A DNA stretch of 64,000 nucleotides from Chitinophagaceae bacterium (GTDB taxonomy: Bacteria > Bacteroidota > Bacteroidia > Chitinophagales > Chitinophagaceae): NCBI GenBank assembly GCA_016720775.1, contig JADKJX010000001.1, forward strand, positions 372,001 through 436,000, given 5' to 3'. Made by a program: the position numbers and the translations under genes. Below the pieces are notes generated by a model, which was not told the DNA's origin, searched no databases, and was given only the letters and a program-made list of their open reading frames with translations. Every line of letters begins with the position of its first letter. Positions within the stretch are counted from its first letter, which is position 1. Below are positions 8,276 to 16,856 of the stretch, piece after piece.

Positions 8276-9853
8276 ATGGTACATGTAGGAGACAGAGCCC
8301 TTTCCTTAGATGACTTTTCAAACATACTTTTTAAGGATAAAGAGGTTGTTTTAGACACGCAGGCAGTGGAAAAAGTGGATGTGAACTTCCGGTTCTTACA
8401 GAATTTCTCCTCCAATAAGCTGATCTATGGCATAAATACCGGTTTTGGCCCCATGGCCCAATATAAAGTGAGCGAAGAGAACATGCTTCAGCTCCAGTAC
8501 AACCTCATCCGGAGCCACAGTTCCGGAAGCGGAAACATGATGTCGCCCCTTTTGGTGAAAGCGGTAATGATCGCCCGGCTCAACAGCCTGATGCAGGGAT
8601 TTTCGGGGGTACACCCCGAAGTGGTTCATTTACTTAAAGAACTCATCAATAAGAACGTAAGTCCCTGCATTTTTGAACACGGAGGCGTGGGTGCCAGCGG
8701 GGACCTGGTTCAACTGGCGCACCTGGGACTGGTACTGATAGGTGAAGGAGAAGTTATATATAAAGGAGAGGTTCTTCCAACCGAACAGGTATTTGCCAAA
8801 TTGAAGATAAAACCGCTTTCCATTCACATACGGGAGGGGCTTGCCATACTTAACGGCACGTCTGCCATGACGGGTATCGGTATGGTGAATATCATACAGG
8901 CACAGAAGCTACTGGAATGGTCGGTGATGTTATCGGCCATGATCAATGAAGTGGTGGAAGCATTTGACGATCATTATTCGTATGAATTAAACGTGGTAAA
9001 ACATCATAGGGGGCAGAACAAAGTTGCTGCCCAGCTTCGTGATATTCTGAAAGACAGTAAAATGATCCGCAACCGTTCGGAGCATTTATATAACCCCGAG
9101 AAACTTGACCAGGAAGTTTTCCAGGATAAGGTACAGGAATACTATTCGCTGCGTTGTGTTACGCAGGTGCTGGGCCCTATTTATGATACCATCATCCAGG
9201 CCGAGAAAGTAGTGGTGGATGAGATCAACTCGGTGAACGACAATCCGGTTATTGATCACGAGAACCAGAATATTTTTCATGGTGGTAATTTCCACGGCGA
9301 TTATGTTTCGCTGGAAATGGATAAACTGAAGATCGCCATCACCAAACTATCCATGCTTTCCGAAAGACAATTGAATTACCTGCTGAACGAAAAGCTGAAC
9401 CAGAAATTTCCCCCCTTTGTGAACCTGGGTGTACTGGGTTTCAACTTCGGGATGCAGGGCATGCAGTTCACCGCAACATCCACCGTGGCCGAAAATCAAA
9501 CCATGTCTTTCCCCATGTATGTACACAGCATACCCAACAACAACGACAACCAGGACATTGTAAGCATGGGCTGCAATGCGGCATTGATGACAAGACGGGT
9601 TATCAATAACTCTTTCGAAGTACTGGCCATACAGATGATGACGGTGCTGCAGGCGATCGATCACATGAAATGTACCGACAGGCTCTCTGCCGAAACGCAT
9701 CATATTTATTCGGAGATAAGAAAACTGTTCCCTGTTTTTATCGAAGACAAACCCAAGTACAAAGACCTGGAAAGAATAAAGAACTACTTTGAGAAATCAG
9801 ACCCTGTTATTTCTTTCAAATTAGGTAAGGTGAAGGAACAAATAACATCCTGA
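8276..9853 (+). CDS. Aromatic amino acid ammonia-lyase (HAL/TAL type)
   Basis: A 525-residue lyase. The MIO cofactor triad Ala-Ser-Gly is at 140-142 in GGVGASGDLVQLAHL, the active-site Tyr51 is in YGINTGFG, and the substrate-selectivity loop reads LIRSHSSG (78-84). Sequence alone does not separate histidine from tyrosine lyase, because the SH pair occurs in HALs and in flexirubin-associated TALs. Being in a flexirubin cluster next to an aryl-acid ligase argues for tyrosine to 4-coumarate. A longer frame opens at TTG 8240; ATG 8276 is preferred because homology starts there. The truncated fabG follows directly. Confidence 0.88.
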   Translation: MVHVGDRALSLDDFSNILFKDKEVVLDTQAVEKVDVNFRFLQNFSSNKLIYGINTGFGPMAQYKVSEENMLQLQYNLIRSHSSGSGNMMSPLLVKAVMIARLNSLMQGFSGVHPEVVHLLKELINKNVSPCIFEHGGVGASGDLVQLAHLGLVLIGEGEVIYKGEVLPTEQVFAKLKIKPLSIHIREGLAILNGTSAMTGIGMVNIIQAQKLLEWSVMLSAMINEVVEAFDDHYSYELNVVKHHRGQNKVAAQLRDILKDSKMIRNRSEHLYNPEKLDQEVFQDKVQEYYSLRCVTQVLGPIYDTIIQAEKVVVDEINSVNDNPVIDHENQNIFHGGNFHGDYVSLEMDKLKIAITKLSMLSERQLNYLLNEKLNQKFPPFVNLGVLGFNFGMQGMQFTATSTVAENQTMSFPMYVHSIPNNNDNQDIVSMGCNAALMTRRVINNSFEVLAIQMMTVLQAIDHMKCTDRLSAETHHIYSEIRKLFPVFIEDKPKYKDLERIKNYFEKSDPVISFKLGKVKEQITS

Positions 9854-9901
9854 GCTGTTATTATGAACAGTGTTAAAGAACCTGCACAGCAAAACAAATA
9901 A

Positions 9902-10402
9902 TATGCAGATAAAACAATTGAAGTATTGGTTAATAATGCCGGCATACGGGAAGACGGGCTGATGATGTGGATGAAAGACGAACAGTGGGACAGGGTGATT
10001 GATACAAGCCTCGGCGGGTTCTTTTATGTTACCCGGCTGGTGGTTAACAGCATGCTGCAAAAAAAATCCGGAAGGATCGTGAATATTGTTTCGCTCTCAG
10101 GCCTGAAAGGATTACCCGGGCAAACAAATTACTCTGCCGCCAAAGCGGGCGTTATTGGCGCAACAAAAGCGCTGGCGCAGGAAATAGGAAGAAAAGGAAT
10201 TACCGTGAATGCGGTAGCACCGGGATTCATTAAAACAGATATGACCGGTGATCTGAATGAGAACGAACTGAAGGTAATGATACCGGTGAGGCGTTTTGGT
10301 TTACCGGAAGAAGTGGCACATACGGTTGGTTTTTTAGTTTCGGAAGGTGCGGCGTATATAACCGGTGAAGTTATTTCAGTTAACGGAGGATTGTATTCGT
10401 AG
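9902..10402 (+). pseudogene. 3-oxoacyl-ACP reductase FabG, N-terminus deleted
   Basis: A short-chain dehydrogenase remnant. Homology begins abruptly at ADKTIEVLVNNAG and runs to the normal C-terminus (ITGEVISVNGGLYS). It keeps NNAG, the catalytic YSAAK and a nearby Ser (IVSLSG). It lacks the first 75-85 residues, including the TGxxxGIG nucleotide-binding loop. Only 72 bp separate the lyase stop (9853) from the open frame at 9926, so the N-terminus cannot be encoded nearby. An ATG at 9903 is out of frame and may be the original start, fused by a deletion. Without the Rossmann half it should not bind NADPH. The beta-keto reduction needed for the polyene would fall to another FabG in the genome. 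Confidence 0.8.
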
Positions 10403-10409
10403 TCATTAA

Positions 10410-10493
10410 GTCATTGGTCAATGGTCATTTGTTGAGATTTTAAATTAACAGAGACCTAAAATGACTAATGACTAATGACGATTGACCAATGAC
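10410..10493. repeat. Palindromic repeat (GTCATTGGTCAAT type)
   Basis: Perfect 13-bp arms GTCATTGGTCAAT (10410-10422) and ATTGACCAATGAC (10481-10493), with extra short direct copies of ATGACTA and GTCATT inside. It fills the gap between fabG and the ketosynthase gene and ends about 10 bases before the chosen start at 10503. Confidence 0.75.
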
Positions 10494-10502
10494 ATTTATT
10501 TT

Positions 10503-11726
10503 ATGAACAGAAGGGTTGTTATAACAGGCATGGGTATTTATTCCTGCATAGGAAAAAACCTCGATGAGGTAAGGGACTCCTTATACAAAGGAAGGTCCGG
10601 TATCATCCTGGACCCGGTGCGTAAAGACTATGGCTACCGTTCGGGCCTTACCGGGTACGTAGATAAACCCGACCTCAAAGGAAAGCTTGACAGGCGAGCA
10701 CGTATAATGCTGCCCGAACAAGGCGAATATGCTTACCTGGCAACCATTGAAGCATTGGCCCAGGCAGGCATTGATCCGGATTATATCCAGGCACATGAAT
10801 TAGGCATCCTTTATGGCAACGACAGTTCCGGTAAAGCGGTGATAGAAGCGGATGATATCATCCGGGAGAAAAAAGATACTACACTCGTTGGTTCGGGCGC
10901 TGTTTTTCAAACCATGAACTCAACCGTGACCATGAACCTGGCCACTATTTTTAAATTACGGGGCGTAAACTTTACCATCAGTGCAGCTTGTGCCAGCGGA
11001 TCACATTCAATTGGATTAGGATATCACTTTATAAAGACCGGCCTGCAGGATTGTGTTGTTTGTGGCGGTGCACAGGAGATAAATCATTTGTCGATGGGAA
11101 CATTTGATGCATTGTCTGCATTCTCAGTCCGGGAATCAGATCCAACAAGGGCATCCCGCCCTTTCGACCGTGACCGGGATGGGCTGATACCCAGCGGCGG
11201 TGCTGCTACGGTAATATTGGAAAGCCTTGAATCGGCCCAGAAACGTGGCGCCAAAATACTGGGGGAAGTGATCGGGTATGGATTTTCTTCCAATGGCGCA
11301 CATATCTCAAACCCAACTGTAGAAGGGCCTGTAAGGTCACTGCACATGGCCATGAAAGATGCCGGCATAGGGGCAAAAGAAGTGGATTACATTAACGCAC
11401 ATGCTACCTCAACACCCGCAGGCGATGCCAGCGAGGCAAAGGCGATTGATGAGGTTTTTGGGCAATACAAGCCGTTGGTAAGTTCAACAAAATCGATGAC
11501 CGGTCACGAGTGCTGGATGGCAGGTGCCAGTGAAATTGTATATTCATTACTTATGATGCATAACTCTTTTGTTGCACCTAATATCAATTTCGAAAATCCC
11601 GATGAAGACTCAGCCCGGCTTAATATTGCAAAAAGTACCATTGAAAAAGATATAGTTGTATTTTTGTCCAACTCTTTTGGGTTTGGAGGAACAAACTCAT
11701 CACTCATTGTACGAAAACTGATTTAA
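10503..11726 (+). CDS. Beta-ketoacyl-ACP synthase (FabF/KAS II type)
   Basis: A 407-residue ketosynthase that condenses malonyl-ACP with an acyl-ACP. The Cys-His-His triad is complete: Cys163 in AACASGSHS, His300 in NAHATSTPAGD and His335 in MTGHECWMAG. The C-terminal SNSFGFGGTNSSL is canonical. ATG 10503 is chosen over an in-frame ATG at 10482, which lies inside an intergenic palindrome. An ACP gene follows after 9 bp, pointing to a working KS-ACP pair. Which chain it elongates cannot be told from sequence. Confidence 0.93.
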   Translation: MNRRVVITGMGIYSCIGKNLDEVRDSLYKGRSGIILDPVRKDYGYRSGLTGYVDKPDLKGKLDRRARIMLPEQGEYAYLATIEALAQAGIDPDYIQAHELGILYGNDSSGKAVIEADDIIREKKDTTLVGSGAVFQTMNSTVTMNLATIFKLRGVNFTISAACASGSHSIGLGYHFIKTGLQDCVVCGGAQEINHLSMGTFDALSAFSVRESDPTRASRPFDRDRDGLIPSGGAATVILESLESAQKRGAKILGEVIGYGFSSNGAHISNPTVEGPVRSLHMAMKDAGIGAKEVDYINAHATSTPAGDASEAKAIDEVFGQYKPLVSSTKSMTGHECWMAGASEIVYSLLMMHNSFVAPNINFENPDEDSARLNIAKSTIEKDIVVFLSNSFGFGGTNSSLIVRKLI

Positions 11727-11735
11727 TAAACTGCT

Positions 11736-11993
11736 ATGACGAATACCGAAATTATTGAGAAGATTCACGAATTCCTGATCGAGGAATTTGAAGTGGATGC
11801 AGCCAAATTAGTTCCGGAAGCCAACTTAAAAGAAACGCTGGGCCTTGACAGCCTTGATTATATTGACCTGGTGGTGGTGATTGAAAGCAATTTTGCTTTT
11901 AAGGTAAAACCCGAAGATTTTACCAATATTGCTACGTTCCAGGATTTCTGCGACTACGTTATCTCCCGGGTGAATTCTAAAGAAATGGCATAA
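11736..11993 (+). CDS. Acyl carrier protein
   Basis: 85-residue type II ACP. The phosphopantetheine site is Ser39 in GLDSLDYIDLV, followed by the usual acidic helix II. It is one of three ACPs in the cluster and differs from the other two (17473 and 26202), which share a GLGLDSID motif. It starts 9 bp after the ketosynthase gene, and its stop codon overlaps the next start (TAATG), so translation is probably coupled. Confidence 0.95.
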   Translation: MTNTEIIEKIHEFLIEEFEVDAAKLVPEANLKETLGLDSLDYIDLVVVIESNFAFKVKPEDFTNIATFQDFCDYVISRVNSKEMA

Positions 11994-12871
11994 TGTCTTC
12001 CTGGCATGGAAAATCAAAAGGCACTCCATTAGGGTACCGCATTTTTGTGTGGGTATTAAAAACATTTGGCGTTTTACCCGCCTACTTCCTGCTTCGTTTT
12101 GTGGTACTGTACTACTTCTTTTTTTCCGGGAAAGCATCCGGGCATATCTATCGCCTGTATCACCATAAACTTGGTTATGGTAAATTGAATTCTATATTTA
12201 AGATATATACAAATTACTATCTACTTGGCCAGGGGCTTATTGATAAAGTGGTGATGATGGCCGGTATAAAAAACAAATTCAGTTTTGATTTTGATGGCGA
12301 AGAAAACCTGCGTAAGATCGCCACCCTGCAAAAAGGAGGCATCCTCCTCAGCGCCCATATCGGTAACTGGGATATAGCCGGGCATTTATTCACCCGCCTG
12401 GAAACAACCATAAACATTGTGCTTTATGACGGCGAGCATGAAAAGATAAAGCAGTACCTCGATGGCGTTACCGGCAAACGCAAAGTGAATATCATCGTGA
12501 TCAAAGAAGACCTCTCCCACATTTATGCCATCAGCGATGCCTTTACCAAGAATGAACTGGTATGCATGCATGCCGACCGGTTCATGCCGGGGAATAAAAC
12601 CATGACGGCTGATTTCCTTGATGAACCTGCAAAATTTCCACTCGGCCCCTTTTTACTGGCAGCAAAATTTAAAGTGCCGGTTTCATTTGTATTTGCCGTA
12701 AAAGAAAGCAAATTGCACTATCATTTTTTTGCAAGCGAAATAAAAGAATACGCAAATACCGATAAGCAGGCTGTGATGCAGGAAATGCTGCATGATTTTG
12801 TAAAAGAGATGGAACAGAAACTGCGCAAATACCCTGAACAATGGTTTAACTATTACAACTTCTGGGCTTAA
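11993..12871 (+). CDS. LpxL/HtrB-like acyltransferase
   Basis: 292 residues of the lysophospholipid/lipid A acyltransferase family. The catalytic HxxxxD is AHIGNWD with His122 and Asp127. An N-terminal hydrophobic segment (about 15-46) suggests membrane attachment. Family members move an acyl chain from ACP to a hydroxyl group. The start overlaps the upstream ACP stop, so the likely donor is an ACP-bound chain of this pathway. It is one of three candidates for the ester bond between polyene and dialkylresorcinol. Placing that role here is inference. Confidence 0.87.
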   Translation: MSSWHGKSKGTPLGYRIFVWVLKTFGVLPAYFLLRFVVLYYFFFSGKASGHIYRLYHHKLGYGKLNSIFKIYTNYYLLGQGLIDKVVMMAGIKNKFSFDFDGEENLRKIATLQKGGILLSAHIGNWDIAGHLFTRLETTINIVLYDGEHEKIKQYLDGVTGKRKVNIIVIKEDLSHIYAISDAFTKNELVCMHADRFMPGNKTMTADFLDEPAKFPLGPFLLAAKFKVPVSFVFAVKESKLHYHFFASEIKEYANTDKQAVMQEMLHDFVKEMEQKLRKYPEQWFNYYNFWA

Positions 12872-12880
12872 CTTTAAACA

Positions 12881-13300
12881 ATGATACCGGTAGAAAATAT
12901 ACAGAACCTTATTCCGCAGCGGCCACCCTTTGTAATGGTAGATAAAGTCTTGTCTTTTAGTGAAACGGGATTCAGTACCGGGTTCGGCATAAGGGCGGAC
13001 AATATTTTTACCGAGAACGGTTTGTTTAAAGAACCGGGCCTGGTGGAAAACATTGCACAAACAGCGGCGGCAAGGGCAGGCTATGTTTCAAAGGCAGAAA
13101 ACAAACCGGTGCAGGTTGGGTACATCGGCGCTGTGAACGGACTGGAGGTTTTTGCCTTACCTAAAACCGGCGATGAATTAATTACAGAAATTACCATAGA
13201 AAACCAGATTTTTGATGTAACATTAATATCCGGGAAAATAACCTGCAACAACGAAATTATTGCCCAGTGTAAAATGAAAATATTCATTAATAAAATTTAA
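12881..13300 (+). CDS. Hotdog-fold dehydratase-like protein lacking the catalytic His
   Basis: 139 residues related to FabZ/FabA-type 3-hydroxyacyl-ACP dehydratases. The start IPQRPPFVMVDKV corresponds to FabZ LPHRYPFLLVDRV. The segment that normally reads GHFPGxPxxPG is shortened to NGLFKEPG, so the catalytic His is absent, while the paired acidic residue is kept in LVENIAQ (Glu56). Aryl polyene systems contain a dehydratase pair, and the second one here (22005) has both His and Glu. The two may act as a heterodimer (inference). It lies 9 bp after the acyltransferase gene, in the same operon. Confidence 0.8.
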   Translation: MIPVENIQNLIPQRPPFVMVDKVLSFSETGFSTGFGIRADNIFTENGLFKEPGLVENIAQTAAARAGYVSKAENKPVQVGYIGAVNGLEVFALPKTGDELITEITIENQIFDVTLISGKITCNNEIIAQCKMKIFINKI

Positions 13301-13311
13301 AACTCCTGATT

Positions 13312-13974
13312 ATGAAACTTTTTAAAAGACATCATTGGATCGCTGCATTGGTTTTATTTTTTAGCAGCGTTACTGCAGCTTCTGCACAAACAATAAAAGA
13401 TTTTTTCAACGACAAGGGAATTGCGCTTACCTATCTCGGCATTGATTATTATAAGAACCGGCTTATCAATGACCCGGGTGGAAACCCTTCGGATATAAAG
13501 GGCCGATTGTATAACAGCATGAACGAAGTGGTGGTAAATGAAATGCCTAAGAACTATGATATCGCCGGCGCCTTTAACCGGGGCAGTTTTGTGAACTCGG
13601 ATATTTCAGCCGTTACGGCCAGAAATGAAAAGGTTGATGCAAAAGATATCAGTTCGGGCAATGAAGCCGATTTTAACCGGTTAACAGAAGCTGATATTAC
13701 TGCTGAAGTAAAAGCACTGGCCATAAAAGATAAAGATGGTGTTGGACTCGTCTTCGTTATGGAAGGCATGAAAAAAGAAGAAAAGAAAAGTTATGGCTCG
13801 GTTTGGGTGGTGCTTATTGATATGAAATCAAAAAAAGTATTGATGGCCGAACGAATGGAGCAGGAAGCTGCCGGGTTCGGGTTCCGTAATTTCTGGGTGT
13901 CTATCATCAAAAAAAGCCTGGTAGAGATTGAGAAGAAAAAATACAAAGCCTGGAAGAGCAAATACGCCGGTTGA
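13312..13974 (+). CDS. Secreted protein of unknown function in the pigment operon
   Basis: 220 residues with a signal peptide ending near ASAQ. The mature part starts TIKDFFNDKGIALTYLGIDY and ends in a lysine-rich helix. No family with known activity was recognised. Its tight placement between the dehydratase (11 bp upstream) and the thioesterase suggests a pathway-linked role in the periplasm, perhaps in transport or assembly, but nothing in the sequence shows what. Confidence 0.8.
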   Translation: MKLFKRHHWIAALVLFFSSVTAASAQTIKDFFNDKGIALTYLGIDYYKNRLINDPGGNPSDIKGRLYNSMNEVVVNEMPKNYDIAGAFNRGSFVNSDISAVTARNEKVDAKDISSGNEADFNRLTEADITAEVKALAIKDKDGVGLVFVMEGMKKEEKKSYGSVWVVLIDMKSKKVLMAERMEQEAAGFGFRNFWVSIIKKSLVEIEKKKYKAWKSKYAG

Positions 13975-13985
13975 TCCCAAACATC

Positions 13986-14411
13986 ATGAAGACAGACCTA
14001 AGCTGCAAGAGAGAGATTCTCGTACGATTTAATGAAGCCGATCCGCTTGGGATCGTTTGGCATGGCCATTACATCCGTTATTTTGAAGACGGAAGGGAGG
14101 CTTTTGGCGAAACACATGGCCTCAAATACCTTGATGTGTACCAGCAGGGCTATGTGATCCCGGTGGTAAATGTTCAGTGCGATTTTAAAAAATCATTGCG
14201 CTATGGCGACCGGGTGATCGTGGAAACAATTTATGTTCCCTGTGAAGCAGCTAAAATGAAATTCACCTACCGGCTGTTCAATGCAGCAACCGGCGACCTG
14301 GTGGCAACCGGTTCTTCTGTACAGGTTTTTTTAAGTAAAGATGATTCCATCCTTCAATTGTCTAACCCGCCTTTTTTTGAAGACTGGAAAAAGAAACATG
14401 ACCTGGGTTAA
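13986..14411 (+). CDS. 4HBT-type acyl-(ACP/CoA) thioesterase
   Basis: 141 residues with the 4-hydroxybenzoyl-CoA thioesterase signature: RFNEADPLGIVWHGHYIRYF holds Asp19 and the WHGHY block. It would hydrolyse thioesters; in this setting it may release polyene acid from ACP or clear mis-primed ACP. An in-frame TTG at 13971 overlaps the previous gene, but ATG 13986 gives the conserved N-terminus. A ketosynthase gene follows after 6 bp. Confidence 0.88.
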   Translation: MKTDLSCKREILVRFNEADPLGIVWHGHYIRYFEDGREAFGETHGLKYLDVYQQGYVIPVVNVQCDFKKSLRYGDRVIVETIYVPCEAAKMKFTYRLFNAATGDLVATGSSVQVFLSKDDSILQLSNPPFFEDWKKKHDLG

Positions 14412-14417
14412 AAAACT

Positions 14418-15554
14418 ATGACAGACATTTTTATCAGTGCCGACAATATTATTTCCCCGGTAGGATTTACCACTGCTGATAACTTTCAGCAGCTTCTCAA
14501 AAATGTATCCGGTATAAAAATGCATACCGGCACCGCAATTTCTGAACAACCTTTTTATGCAGCCCTGTTTGAGAATGACCAGGCATTTCAAAATATTTCA
14601 GAACAAAGTAAATACACCCGTTTCGAAAAACTTTTGATCGCTTCCATCAGCGATGCACTTGCAAAAAGCAAGGTAGATCCAGCAGATAAAAGGACGGCAT
14701 TAATTATTTCAACCACGAAGGGAAATGTAAGCCTGCTGGAAACAGAAGAACCCTCTGCTGAATTAAATAAACGGATATCATTAAACACATCGGCAAGATT
14801 AGTAGCCGATCATTTTCATTTTGCCAATGCGCCGGTCATTGTTTCAAATGCATGCATATCCGGCATCCTCGCCATTTTAACCGGCATGCGGCTTATTCGG
14901 TCGGGCCGGTATGATCATGCAGTAATTGCCGGAGCCGATGTAATAACAAGGTTTGTTTTATCGGGATTTCAATCTTTCCAGGCGATCAGTACATCCGCTT
15001 GCAAGCCCTTTGATGCAAACAGGGATGGCATCAACTTAGGCGAAGGAGCAGGCACCATGATCCTTACTTCAAGGAAAGAATATTCCAATGGAATAAAAGC
15101 AAGCGCCGGTTCAGTAAGCAATGATGCCAACCACATTTCAGGCCCCTCCCGTACCGGGGAGGAATTAAATCTTGCTATTACCAGGACGATGAATGCTGCC
15201 GGCCTTTCCGCAACCGATATTGATTTTATCTCGGCACACGGCACCGCCACGGTTTATAATGATGAGATGGAGGCGAAGGCGATCAACCTGGCAGGTCTGC
15301 AATCAATACCGGTGAATAGTTTAAAAGGTTATTATGGCCACACCTTGGGAGCAGCCGGGCTTATTGAATCGGTAATTTCTATCCAGTCGCTGAAAGAAAA
15401 TACCGTGATCCCAACACGGGGTTTTGGTAAAATGGGTGTTACACAGCCGGTAAATGTCTGTTCATCATTATACAAAAGCGAACTGACCAACTGCCTGAAA
15501 ACAGCTTCGGGATTTGGTGGCTGTAATGCCGCCATCCTGTTCGGCAAAGAATAG
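14418..15554 (+). CDS. Beta-ketoacyl-ACP synthase family protein
   Basis: 378 residues, shorter than standard FabF (about 410). The triad is present: Cys146 in SNACISGI, His274 in SAHGTATVY and His308 in YYGHTLGAAG. The end SGFGGCNAAILF is the usual KAS C-terminal loop. It resembles the short KSs of flexirubin and aryl polyene clusters, which may start the chain or act at one elongation step. The next gene starts 48 bp later behind a TTACTTTTA string, so a second promoter is possible. Confidence 0.9.
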   Translation: MTDIFISADNIISPVGFTTADNFQQLLKNVSGIKMHTGTAISEQPFYAALFENDQAFQNISEQSKYTRFEKLLIASISDALAKSKVDPADKRTALIISTTKGNVSLLETEEPSAELNKRISLNTSARLVADHFHFANAPVIVSNACISGILAILTGMRLIRSGRYDHAVIAGADVITRFVLSGFQSFQAISTSACKPFDANRDGINLGEGAGTMILTSRKEYSNGIKASAGSVSNDANHISGPSRTGEELNLAITRTMNAAGLSATDIDFISAHGTATVYNDEMEAKAINLAGLQSIPVNSLKGYYGHTLGAAGLIESVISIQSLKENTVIPTRGFGKMGVTQPVNVCSSLYKSELTNCLKTASGFGGCNAAILFGKE

Positions 15555-15563
15555 TTACTTTTA
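15555..15563 (+). promoter_or_regulatory. Possible -7-like element
   Basis: TTACTTTTA, about 40 bp before the flavoenzyme start at 15603. The same string precedes the ECF sigma gene (53716) and the small membrane gene (45922). It loosely fits the Bacteroidetes -7 box; no convincing -33 box was seen. Confidence 0.25.
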
Positions 15564-15602
15564 AAGGTCAAACGCAAAAGAAAATCATAAAATGAATTAC
15601 TC

Positions 15603-16844
15603 ATGAAATCAGAAAAAGTTGATGTGCTGGTGATAGGCGCCGGCCCATCAGGAACCGTAGCTGCTTCGATCATTAAGCAAGCAGGCTTCAGCGTTAAGAT
15701 CGTTGAAAAAATGAAATTTCCCCGGTTCGTAATTGGTGAAAGCCTGTTGCCCCGGTGCATGGAAGCATTGGAAGAAGCCGGGTTCCTGGAAGCGGTAAAA
15801 GAAAAGAACTTCCAGGAAAAATTCGGGGCCAAGTTTGTCAAGAACGGAAAAGTATGCGACTATTTTTTTGCCGACCAGTTTACAAAAGGCTGGACGCATA
15901 CCTGGCAGGTTCCAAGAGCTGAGTTTGATCAAACACTGGCAGATTGCTGTGAGAAAATGGGAATACCGGTTAACTATGAAACAACGGTGACCGGGATTGA
16001 ATTCAATGGTTCAGATTCTGTAACAACCGTAGAAGATACAGCAGGAAACAAATCGCAGATAGAAGCAAGATTTATAGTTGACGGAAGCGGTTACGGCAGG
16101 GTGATCCCGAAATTGTTCAACATGGACAGGCCATCAGACCTTGTTCCCCGCAAAACCCTGTTTACCCATGTGGTGGATGTGAACCGCTCAATGGATGATG
16201 AACCAAACCGCATCACCATCATTGTGCACGGTAAAGGAATATGGATATGGGTGATACCTTTCTCAAGTGGTATTACTTCGGTTGGTTTTGTTGCCGAACC
16301 CGGCTTCTTCAATAAAGTTTCAGGAACGAATGAAGAACAGCTCCGGGCTTTGATCGAAACAGAACCATATCTAAAAGACAGAATGAAAGGCGTGGAATTT
16401 AAATTCGAACCCCGGGTACTGGAATCATGGTCAACCACCACCAGCAGTTTTTATGGAGAAGGATTTGTACTCACCGGAAACGTAACCGAATTCCTTGATC
16501 CTGTTTTTTCATCGGGTGTTACACTTGCAACCGTGTCAAGCCAAACAGCGGCCCACCTGGTAATCAAAAAATTAAAAGGCGAACATGTTGACTGGGAAAA
16601 AGAATATACCGAACCCATGATGCAGGGCGTGAATACCTTCCGCTCTTACGTAATGGCCTGGTACGACGGAACGCTGGATACTATTTTCTTTTCCGATAAC
16701 CCCAACCTGGAAATAAAAAATATGATCTGTTCTGTTTTGGCCGGTTATGTTTGGGACCTTGATAACCCGTATGTAAAAAATCATAGTACAGCACTGACAA
16801 AACTGGCAAGGCTCATTAATGTAGAAAAAGCATTGGCAGAATAA
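15603..16844 (+). CDS. FAD-dependent oxidoreductase, halogenase-like
   Basis: 413 residues. The FAD loop GAGPSG is at 12-17, FPRFVIGESLLP at 39-50 matches the halogenase/geranylgeranyl-reductase family, and WIWVIP at 214-219 fits WxWxIP. It is a shorter relative of the 569-residue enzyme at 2014, and both sit in the pigment cluster. Likely roles are ring halogenation, hydroxylation or polyene redox tailoring; sequence cannot decide. The KS-like gene at 16857 follows after 12 bp. Confidence 0.85.
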   Translation: MKSEKVDVLVIGAGPSGTVAASIIKQAGFSVKIVEKMKFPRFVIGESLLPRCMEALEEAGFLEAVKEKNFQEKFGAKFVKNGKVCDYFFADQFTKGWTHTWQVPRAEFDQTLADCCEKMGIPVNYETTVTGIEFNGSDSVTTVEDTAGNKSQIEARFIVDGSGYGRVIPKLFNMDRPSDLVPRKTLFTHVVDVNRSMDDEPNRITIIVHGKGIWIWVIPFSSGITSVGFVAEPGFFNKVSGTNEEQLRALIETEPYLKDRMKGVEFKFEPRVLESWSTTTSSFYGEGFVLTGNVTEFLDPVFSSGVTLATVSSQTAAHLVIKKLKGEHVDWEKEYTEPMMQGVNTFRSYVMAWYDGTLDTIFFSDNPNLEIKNMICSVLAGYVWDLDNPYVKNHSTALTKLARLINVEKALAE

Positions 16845-16856
16845 CGGAAGATCATT

